Part shown: one piece after another, positions 1 to 5,148 of the stretch
Numbering within the stretch: the first letter of the stretch is position 1
Layout: the number at the start of each line of letters is the position of its first letter
Assembly (NCBI GenBank): GCA_024277835.1
Contig: JAJRUK010000117.1
Location: forward strand, 1-8,427
From: Planctomycetota bacterium
Lineage (GTDB): Bacteria; Planctomycetota; Phycisphaerae; UBA1845
Reading direction: 5' to 3'
Length of the DNA stretch: 8,427 nt
The notes under the pieces: model-generated
The model's database searches: none
The model's input: the letters and a program-made list of their open reading frames with translations, nothing else
Told to the model about the DNA's origin: nothing
Program-made: the position numbers and the translations under genes

Positions 1-67
1 CGGCACATTGATATCACAGCATCTTCACAGGCACTCACTCCGCGTGCGACCGGCGGAAGACCAAGAG

Positions 68-93
68 TGCCACAGTCGGCTTGCCCGCCAGTG
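68..93 (+). repeat. Decayed copy of the GCCAGTG hairpin repeat
   Basis: This 26-base stretch matches the repeat at 4641-4665 and its flank at 24 of 26 positions, including the shared core cggcttgcccgccagtg. Two substitutions in the left arm disrupt the 9-bp stem, so it looks like an old, degenerating copy. It lies in the leader upstream of the methyltransferase gene. It is probably non-coding; a role in transcription cannot be judged from the sequence. Confidence 0.6.
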
Positions 94-119
94 CTCGTTT
101 GAACCCGTCAGCACACGAT

Positions 120-147
120 TTGCGCAATCCGCCCAACACGGTATCAT
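120..147 (+). promoter_or_regulatory. Possible sigma70-type promoter for the methyltransferase gene
   Basis: TTGCGC at 120-125 and TATCAT at 142-147 are separated by 16 bases. The -10 box matches the TATAAT consensus at 5 of 6 positions, but the -35 box at only 3. Transcription would start near 154, leaving about 50 bases of leader before the ATG at 204. The call rests on motif matching alone. Confidence 0.3.
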
Positions 148-193
148 CACACCAATAGAATCGAGCGACGCCTCGAATTCATTAACGCTCAAC

Positions 194-198
194 GGAGG
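194..198 (+). promoter_or_regulatory. Ribosome binding site for the methyltransferase
   Basis: GGAGG ends five bases before the ATG at 204 (spacer GCAGC). This is a near-perfect Shine-Dalgarno sequence and fixes the start codon. It also argues against the overlapping reading frame that begins near base 8. Confidence 0.85.
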
Positions 199-203
199 GC
201 AGC

Positions 204-1328
204 ATGGCCACGAAACAAAAAAAGAACGAGATCATCCACGGTGACTGCGTGAAAACGCTCGCCACGCTCCCGGCTGGCTCTGTCGATCTCGCCTTCGCCG
301 ACCCGCCGTTCAACATTGGCTACGACTACGACGAGTACAACGACGACCTCTCCTGCAACGACTACCTCAACTGGTCGCGCGACTGGATCAAAGGCGTCAT
401 CCGCGTTCTCAAACCAAACGGCACTTTCTGGCTCGCTATCGGTGACGAATACGCAGCCGAGTTAAAAGTTATGGTCACCCGCGAGCTGGGCTTGACGTGT
501 CGAAGCTGGGTCATCTGGTACTACACGTTCGGCGTCCACTGCACGCACAAGTTCACCCGCTCGCACGCGCACATGTTCCATTTCGTCAAAGACCCCAAAG
601 ACTTCACCTTCAACACGGACGACATCCGCGTCCCCTCGGCTAGGCAACTCGTCTACGGCGACAAACGAGCCAACCCCAAAGGCAGAGTCCCCGACGACAC
701 ATGGATCATCGAACCAACCGAACTCCCGAAATGGGAAGCAATGGCCAGCGAGGGGGCCGCATCCCGTAGGTCGGGTCATCGACCCGACAACCTCGACACT
801 TCCTCCAGTGTCCAGCCTTCGGAAACCTCACCACCCGAAAGTTTGGACGTTTCGACGTCTGGACGTTTGGACGTTTCCCCGCCCCTCCCCGACGCAACCC
901 CAAAGCACGACACCTTCCTCCTCCGCCCGCAGGACGTCGCGAACGGTTTCTCTGCCGACTCCGACACCTGGTATTTCCCCCGCGTCTGCGGCACCTTCAA
1001 ACAGCGCAAGGGATTCCATGGCTGCCAGATGCCCGAGCAACTACTAGCCCGCATCATCAAAGCCTGCACAAACAAAGGCGACCTCGTCCTGGACCCCTTC
1101 ACCGGTTCTGGCACGACTCTCGCCGTCGCCAAGAAGTTAAACAGAAACTACCTCGGCACCGAGCTATCTAAAGAATACGCCACCGAATCCAAAAAACGCC
1201 TGGAAAACATCAAACCCGGCGACCCCCTCGACGGCGCAGCAGACCCCCTAAAAAGCGCCCCAAAAACAAAAAACGGAACCACAAGAACCAAAGAAGGGAA
1301 GCGAGTTAAAGCCAAAGCATCAGCCTAA
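204..1328 (+). CDS. Beta-class site-specific DNA methyltransferase (N6-adenine or N4-cytosine) with an in-frame insertion
   Basis: This enzyme would transfer a methyl group from S-adenosylmethionine to an exocyclic amino group of a DNA base. Catalytic motif IV, DPPF, is at residues 33-36. The AdoMet-binding motif I, DPFTGSGTT, is at 297-305, preceded by the family-typical HGCQMPEQLL at 272-281. The order IV then I, with the target-recognition region between, defines the beta class. The last ~35 residues are rich in Lys, Arg and Thr and may bind DNA. Residues about 184-234 are low-complexity (Ser, Pro, Asp) and contain LDVS twice, eight residues apart; they do not look like family sequence and read as an insertion. 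No restriction endonuclease is beside it, so it is probably an orphan methyltransferase. The target sequence cannot be deduced. Start chosen from the GGAGG site. Confidence 0.9.
   Translation: MATKQKKNEIIHGDCVKTLATLPAGSVDLAFADPPFNIGYDYDEYNDDLSCNDYLNWSRDWIKGVIRVLKPNGTFWLAIGDEYAAELKVMVTRELGLTCRSWVIWYYTFGVHCTHKFTRSHAHMFHFVKDPKDFTFNTDDIRVPSARQLVYGDKRANPKGRVPDDTWIIEPTELPKWEAMASEGAASRRSGHRPDNLDTSSSVQPSETSPPESLDVSTSGRLDVSPPLPDATPKHDTFLLRPQDVANGFSADSDTWYFPRVCGTFKQRKGFHGCQMPEQLLARIIKACTNKGDLVLDPFTGSGTTLAVAKKLNRNYLGTELSKEYATESKKRLENIKPGDPLDGAADPLKSAPKTKNGTTRTKEGKRVKAKASA
753..905 (+). repeat. Hairpin-rich insertion inside the methyltransferase gene
   Basis: This 153-base segment carries a perfect 8-bp hairpin (gtcgggtc, loop atc, gacccgac) at 770-788. 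A second perfect 6-bp hairpin (gacact, loop tcctcc, agtgtc) is at 795-812. The 12-mer gtttggacgttt is repeated directly at 841-852 and 865-876, a 24-base period that keeps the reading frame. The encoded peptide is low-complexity. The borders are approximate and come from where recognisable methyltransferase sequence stops and resumes. Insertion of a repeat element into a coding region is an inference. Confidence 0.55.
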
Positions 1329-1497
1329 CGCACAGCTCGTTCCAAAAACGCGACACAATAAACAGCGACCGAATATCAGAGCAGCGACCGTAAGGGAGCT
1401 AACCGGCAAAGACAGACCCCAGCAAAGCCAACAACCTCCCAATCGAAATTGAACAGCTTCACAACTGGAACAAGACGCGCGCCCGTAAGCAAACAGA
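1329..1497. other. Convergent intergenic region between methyltransferase and FG-GAP gene
   Basis: Two genes end towards each other here. I see no GC-rich hairpin followed by a T-run on either strand. The only local pattern is the 9-mer cagcgaccg occurring at 1363-1371 and 1382-1390. No gene is supported. Confidence 0.6.
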
Positions 1498-3132
1498 TCA
1501 ATCGCCAATGAACATCCTCTGGAAATTCGCAAAATCATTGAGATCGACACTATCGTTGACTTCCACATCGAACGCCACACAACAAGCGTCAATCGAAACC
1601 GACACCGGCCCCTCCATGCACCAGGAGAACGCCAAATAGTCAAAGCTCAAGTTAAATCCGGCCACCCCCGGACCCACCTCGCATCCGTCAGGGACCTCGT
1701 TGCGATTACAATCGCCACACGCCAAGTCACCAACGCAGTTAGCGATGTCATCAGCGTCATCGATGCCATTGCTGTTGCAGTCAGTGATAGGCGGGCCGAT
1801 GTCAAACACATACGCCGACCCTGTGTCCACAACATCTGCGTCGCCTTGATAGGCCCCCGCCATGGCTACGTCGCCAGAGATGGACACGGACCCGCCAAGA
1901 GAGTCTCGCGCCGCCCCATCGGAAGCCAGCAGCTTGTGCTCCTCCACCCAACGTAACCCGTCCCAGCGGAACAAGTACGCTGACCCGGAAATGACGCCAT
2001 TGTCGTCGTCACCAAATGATCCTACGATTGCCACATCACCGGAGATGGATACAGACCGGCCGAAGCTGTCACCCGCAGCCCCGTCCGAAGCAAGGAGCTT
2101 TTGTTCCTGTAACCATTGCGACCCGTCCCAGCGGAACACGTAAGCAGAGCCAGAGCTCTGGCCATTGTCATCGTCACGCAGCGCCCCGACGATCGCTACG
2201 TCGCCTGATATGGCCATACGACCAAACCCGTCGCCACTGTCACCGTCCGAGGGGAGAAGCTTCCCATCGTCAACCCATGACATGCCGTTCCAACGGAACA
2301 CGAACACGGAGCCGGCAAGCCCATCACCACCAGCCCCAACGACTACCACCAATCCAGAGACCGACACGGTTCCGCCGAAACTCTGGCCCCATCTCCCACC
2401 TGAGTCGAAAAGCTTCTGTTCAAGCACCCATGACGACCCCTTCCGACGAAAAACATACGCCGACCCAGCGAGCCCGCCGTTGTTATCGTTTCGACTTGCG
2501 CCGACAACGACCACGTCGCCCGAAACGGATACGGATCCACCGAACCAATCACCCGCCGCCCCGTCGGGCGCCAAGAGTTTCTGCTCCTCTACCCATAAGG
2601 AGCCGTTCCAGTGGAACACATATGCAGCTCCAGAGTCAGCTCCATTGTCATCGTGCCAAAATGCCCCCACAACGGCTATGTCGCCGGATAAAGCCACACG
2701 GGCACCGAACCGATCGCCGCCGGCTCCGTCGGAGGCAAGGAGTTTCTGCTCCTCAGTCCATGCCGATCCATCCCAGCGGAAAATATATGCCGAGCCGGAT
2801 CCCATGCCGTTATCATCGTCGAACACGGCACCCACAACGGCCACGTGGCCTGACACGGCTACGGATTGACCAAACCCATCATACGTTGCCCTGTCCGAGG
2901 CCAACAGCTTAAACGACTCGTTGAGGATTTCCCCCGACGCACCGGTCGCGACCGTGGCAGTTTGTCGAGCGCCACCCTCGTTTCTCATCTTCGCCGCGCT
3001 GCGAATCTGCGCCTCCAACGGACTGCTCACACCCAAAACCACCCAAACCAAAATCGCAACCCCACACCGTCCCCACAAGCCAAAGATCCTGAAACAGCGA
3101 CGAGCAATCGGAGATCTCAAAACATCAAACAA
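1498..3132 (-). CDS. Exported FG-GAP beta-propeller protein with DCNxNG and dockerin-like tail
   Basis: This is a predicted surface or secreted binding protein of 544 residues. An Arg-rich N-region and a hydrophobic stretch (about residues 21-36) lead to a likely signal-peptidase site after PLEA at residue 41. Seven FG-GAP-type repeats start at about residues 75, 130, 185, 240, 291, 345 and 400, each built as KLLxSDGxxGDxFG, SGDVAIVGA, DDDNG and GSAYVFRWDG. Seven units suggest one closed integrin-alpha-like propeller, and the DDDNG loops could bind calcium. Unit 4 is four residues shorter and lacks this loop. The C-terminus has DCNSNGIDD and DCNRNEVPD motifs, then a Cys-rich stretch and VDLNDFANFQ, features I associate with exported planctomycete proteins. 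The TTG start at 3132 is preferred because GGGAGGGG lies just upstream and it gives a normal signal peptide. In-frame alternatives are ATG at 3174, ATG at 3198 and TTG at 3306, none with a good ribosome binding site. The ligand is unknown. Confidence 0.85.
   Translation of the reverse strand: MFDVLRSPIARRCFRIFGLWGRCGVAILVWVVLGVSSPLEAQIRSAAKMRNEGGARQTATVATGASGEILNESFKLLASDRATYDGFGQSVAVSGHVAVVGAVFDDDNGMGSGSAYIFRWDGSAWTEEQKLLASDGAGGDRFGARVALSGDIAVVGAFWHDDNGADSGAAYVFHWNGSLWVEEQKLLAPDGAAGDWFGGSVSVSGDVVVVGASRNDNNGGLAGSAYVFRRKGSSWVLEQKLFDSGGRWGQSFGGTVSVSGLVVVVGAGGDGLAGSVFVFRWNGMSWVDDGKLLPSDGDSGDGFGRMAISGDVAIVGALRDDDNGQSSGSAYVFRWDGSQWLQEQKLLASDGAAGDSFGRSVSISGDVAIVGSFGDDDNGVISGSAYLFRWDGLRWVEEHKLLASDGAARDSLGGSVSISGDVAMAGAYQGDADVVDTGSAYVFDIGPPITDCNSNGIDDADDIANCVGDLACGDCNRNEVPDGCEVGPGVAGFNLSFDYLAFSWCMEGPVSVSIDACCVAFDVEVNDSVDLNDFANFQRMFIGD
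1804..2910 (-). repeat. Seven tandem ~165-bp coding repeats (propeller blades)
   Basis: The coding sequence of the FG-GAP protein consists of seven consecutive units. Spacings in codons are 55, 55, 55, 51, 54 and 55, so the period is about 165 bases. Units differ by substitutions but share phrases such as KLLASDGAAGD and SGDVAIVG. The similarity produces long open reading frames on the opposite strand that are not genes. Confidence 0.8.
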
Positions 3133-3140
3133 CGGCGTCC

Positions 3141-3145
3141 CCTCC
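3141..3145 (-). promoter_or_regulatory. Ribosome binding site that decides the FG-GAP protein start
   Basis: On the minus strand the run GGGAGGGG (3146 down to 3139) contains GGAGG, eight bases before the TTG at 3132-3130. None of the in-frame upstream starts has a comparable site. The resulting N-terminus is a compact signal peptide, which supports the choice. Confidence 0.6.
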
Positions 3146-3182
3146 CGGGTCCAAAAAAGGCAAGTTACGACCATCCGACCAC

Positions 3183-3212
3183 AGTGTAGCAAAATCATGT
3201 GCACAAATGCAA
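3183..3212 (-). promoter_or_regulatory. Weak candidate promoter for the FG-GAP gene
   Basis: Minus-strand TTGCAT (3212-3207) and TACACT (3188-3183) are separated by 18 bases. The -10 box matches consensus at 4 of 6 positions and the -35 box at 3 of 6. It would place the transcript start downstream of the in-frame TTG at 3306 and the ATG at 3198, in agreement with the proposed TTG start at 3132. Evidence is weak. Confidence 0.2.
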
Positions 3213-3274
3213 GCCCAATCCCCAGCGTTGACACCCCCAAAACCCCTGATCGATCAAAGTAAATGGTTGCCGCC

Positions 3275-3550
3275 TCAGCAGAAACGAAACCGCAGACCCC
3301 CACCAAGAATCCGAATCGTCCCCGCGCACATCAACAATAGCCCAAGACAACCAAGCCCCCAGGCAGACGCTGCTGGGACGGTGCAACCCGGAATCGGATC
3401 GTTTTGACAAACGCCCGTCACAGCGTCGCAAGCATCAAGCGTACATCCCAGCCCGTCCGAGCAACTACATGACGAGCAGGCCGACGACCCCGTGCTCGGT
3501 TGAAAGGTTCCCACCGGACATGCACTGCATGACGCCGGCCCCAACTCGAA
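3275..3550 (-). pseudogene. Orphan C-terminal fragment of a Cys-rich surface protein with a VPxxSxWG sorting tail
   Basis: About 90 codons are open on the minus strand between a TAA at 3553-3551 and a TGA ending at 3275. The translation begins with a TNFR/ephrin-receptor-like Cys pattern (CSACPVGTFQPSTGSSACSSC), then a second Cys-rich module ending PIPGC. It ends with VPAASAWGL, a hydrophobic segment (GCLGLLLMCAGTI) and a short tail with two Arg. This resembles the IPTL-CTERM-type (IPTxSEWG) C-terminal sorting or anchoring signals of exported proteins. There is no ATG and no ribosome binding site; the only early start-like codon is the TTG at 3544. No signal peptide is present. It therefore looks like the 3' end of a larger gene whose front has been lost, with the break within about 15 bases of the trpD start codon. 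It lies 142 bases upstream of, and on the same strand as, the FG-GAP gene. A short expressed gene cannot be excluded. Confidence 0.65.
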
Positions 3551-3551
3551 T

Positions 3552-3557
3552 TACAAT
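3552..3557 (+). promoter_or_regulatory. Candidate -10 element for a leaderless trpD transcript
   Basis: TACAAT matches the -10 consensus at 5 of 6 positions and ends seven bases before the proposed trpD ATG at 3565. A transcript from it would start at or next to the ATG. No Shine-Dalgarno sequence precedes that ATG, which fits leaderless translation. No convincing -35 box lies at the expected distance. Confidence 0.3.
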
Positions 3558-3564
3558 CAGCACA

Positions 3565-4593
3565 ATGTCATTCAACCTACAAAGCACTCTGGCGACACTC
3601 AACGCAAAGTACGACCTCACCACAGACCAAGCCTTCGAGGTCTTCCAACAGGTCATGGCTGGCCAACTCACCGAACCCGAAATCAAAACTCTCCTCGAGC
3701 TCCTCGCGCAAAAAGGCGAGTCCGTAGACGAACTCGTCGGAGCAGCAAGAGCAATGCGTCAAAGCGCAATCAAGATCGTCTGTGACCAAGACCGGCAATC
3801 AAACTGCATCGACACCTGCGGAACAGGCGGCGACGGCATCAGTACCTTCAACGTCTCAACAACCGCCGCCATCATCGCCGCCGCCGCCGGTGCAACCGTC
3901 GCCAAACACTGCAACACCTCAACCACAAGAAAAAGCGGCAGCACCGAAGTGATGCATCAACTTGGCATCGACACCGACGCGAGCAAAGAAACCGTCGAGC
4001 GCTGCCTCAGCGAAACCGGAATTGGCTACCTCAATGCTCGCCTCCTCCACCCGGCCATGAAACACGCAGCCCCCGTTAGGGCGGCGATGCCCATCCGCAC
4101 AATCTTCAACTTGCTAGGCCCACTCACCAACCCCGCAGGCGCAAAACGACAACTACTCGGCGTCCCCAAACCGCATCTCGTCGATCTCATCGCGTCCACC
4201 CTTATCAAACTCGGCGTCGACCACGCATGGGTCATCCACGGCCACGGCCTGTGCGACGTAACGATCACAGGCCCGACAATCATCACAGAAATCCGAGGCG
4301 ACAAACGGACGCGCGCGACGATCTACCCCGACGACGTTGGACTAAGCAAGTCCCCTGTTGAATCGCTCCTGATTAACTCCCCCGAAGAAAGCGCAAACGT
4401 CATCAGAAGAATCCTCGACGGCGAGCAAGGACCAAAACGCGACCACACCCTTATGAACGCAGGAGCAGCCCTTGTCGTCTCAGGCATCGCGACCGGCCTC
4501 GTCGACGGTATCGCCCGCGCAGCAAGCGCGATAGACTCAGGTGCGGCGAAAGAAAAACTCGAACACTGGGGCCGCGTCTCAAGCGAAGAATAA
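3565..4593 (+). CDS. trpD: Anthranilate phosphoribosyltransferase (TrpD), divergent active site
   Basis: TrpD joins anthranilate to phosphoribosyl pyrophosphate, the second committed step of tryptophan biosynthesis, in the cytoplasm. The 342 residues match the usual family length. The N-terminal helical domain is followed by the PRPP loop GTGGD at 86-90, NVST at 96-99, the KH-N loop at 114-117, HPAMKHAAPVR at 162-172 and RTIFNLLGPLTNP at 178-190. Several near-invariant positions differ: KHGNR is KHCNT, the paired acidic DE used for magnesium is C230-D231, and the FAP segment before HPAMK is NAR. An in-frame ATG at 3469 would add 32 residues that do not resemble TrpD and would overlap the neighbouring fragment, so 3565 is preferred. 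No other trp gene is visible. It could be a paralogue with a changed substrate; the fold assignment is firm, the exact reaction less so. Confidence 0.88.
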   Translation: MSFNLQSTLATLNAKYDLTTDQAFEVFQQVMAGQLTEPEIKTLLELLAQKGESVDELVGAARAMRQSAIKIVCDQDRQSNCIDTCGTGGDGISTFNVSTTAAIIAAAAGATVAKHCNTSTTRKSGSTEVMHQLGIDTDASKETVERCLSETGIGYLNARLLHPAMKHAAPVRAAMPIRTIFNLLGPLTNPAGAKRQLLGVPKPHLVDLIASTLIKLGVDHAWVIHGHGLCDVTITGPTIITEIRGDKRTRATIYPDDVGLSKSPVESLLINSPEESANVIRRILDGEQGPKRDHTLMNAGAALVVSGIATGLVDGIARAASAIDSGAAKEKLEHWGRVSSEE

Positions 4594-4636
4594 TTCGCAC
4601 CTGAGGACGCCAACGAGCGAATGAAGCGCCTGCACC

Positions 4637-4665
4637 GGGTGCCACTGGCGGCTTGCCCGCCAGTG
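4637..4665 (+). repeat. Intact GCCAGTG hairpin repeat downstream of trpD
   Basis: After gggtgc comes a perfect 9-bp stem: cactggcgg (4643-4651), loop cttgc, ccgccagtg (4657-4665). The 11-mer gggtgccactg recurs at 7598 and, inverted, at 8083-8093. No T-run follows, so it is more likely a dispersed repeat than a standard terminator, although the hairpin could still act on the trpD transcript. Confidence 0.75.
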
Positions 4666-4708
4666 TGATTGGTGGGGGCAACACCGAGGGAAAAGAAGCG
4701 ATAGACCA

Positions 4709-4993
4709 ATGATCAGATACGACTGCGACAGATGCGGCGTTGCCATGAGCGCCAACGACGCCAACCGCTTCATCGTCAAGCTCGAAGTCTTCGCGGCTGC
4801 GTCCCCGATCGATGTGTCACTCGATGACACCGAAAACGCGTCAGGACAACTTCAAGAAGTGCTCGAACAATTGAAAAACGCCGACCCCAACGAAGTCGAA
4901 GACAAGACCTACCGCAGCTTCCGCTTCGACGTCTGCGACAACTGCCGAAAATACCTCATCGCCAACCCGCTGCAACGCACGACAGACAGCTAG
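4709..4993 (+). CDS. Small uncharacterised protein with two CxxC motifs (putative zinc ribbon)
   Basis: This 94-residue protein is not recognised by name. A CDRC motif at residues 6-9 and a CDNC motif at 76-79 could bind one zinc ion between the two ends. The intervening part contains a hydrophobic strand-like stretch (FIVKLEVFAA, 21-30) and an acidic, probably helical section at about 38-66. There is no signal peptide or membrane segment, so it is probably cytoplasmic. It follows trpD on the same strand after 115 bases that hold a palindromic repeat. Joint transcription is possible but not shown. The ribosome binding site is weak. The codon-level character and balanced amino-acid content suggest a real gene. 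Regulatory or nucleic-acid-binding roles are common for such small zinc ribbons, but nothing here identifies a function. Confidence 0.75.
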   Translation: MIRYDCDRCGVAMSANDANRFIVKLEVFAAASPIDVSLDDTENASGQLQEVLEQLKNADPNEVEDKTYRSFRFDVCDNCRKYLIANPLQRTTDS

Positions 4994-5033
4994 TTCTGCG
5001 ACACACCTCATATGACGAGTGCTGCCTGATTGA

Positions 5034-5125
5034 GGGTGCCATGCCCAAGCCCGACGAGGTCGAGCGCCGGCATGTTTTCGCGACGACGGTCAGACATGGC
5101 GGCGCTGCGCTTGGCCATGCCACCC
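5034..5125. repeat. 92-bp nested imperfect palindrome
   Basis: The outer arms are gggtgccatgcccaag (5034-5049) and cttggccatgccaccc (5110-5125), complementary at 14 of 16 positions. The inner arms are agcgccggcatg (5063-5074) and catggcggcgct (5095-5106), complementary at 11 of 12. The element lies between the ends of the convergent zinc-ribbon and ABC ATPase genes. It begins with the same gggtgcca octamer as the shorter hairpin repeats. It could fold as RNA on either strand, but there is no T-run to make it a standard terminator. Confidence 0.75.
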
Positions 5126-5148
5126 ATCAATTCACGCGTGTCGGAGTA

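Noticed and set aside
8..244. Open frame of 78 codons at the left end
   Set aside because: There is no ribosome binding site or recognisable protein, it runs through a decayed repeat and overlaps the well-supported methyltransferase start.
808..1132. Several short open frames on both strands within the methyltransferase insertion
   Set aside because: They are by-products of the low-complexity insertion and have no start signals. The methyltransferase frame continues intact through the region.
2016..2912. Open frame of 298 codons on the plus strand opposite the FG-GAP gene
   Set aside because: Its translation is Arg/Pro/His-rich with no domain. It arises because the repeated blade sequence lacks stops on the opposite strand.
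3469..3564. Longer trpD starting at the ATG at 3469
   Set aside because: The added 32 residues do not resemble TrpD, have no ribosome binding site, and overlap the recognisable surface protein fragment on the other strand.
5110..5125. Palindrome as a standard intrinsic terminator for the ABC ATPase or zinc-ribbon gene
   Set aside because: No T-run follows the stem on either strand, so it was listed as a repeat only.
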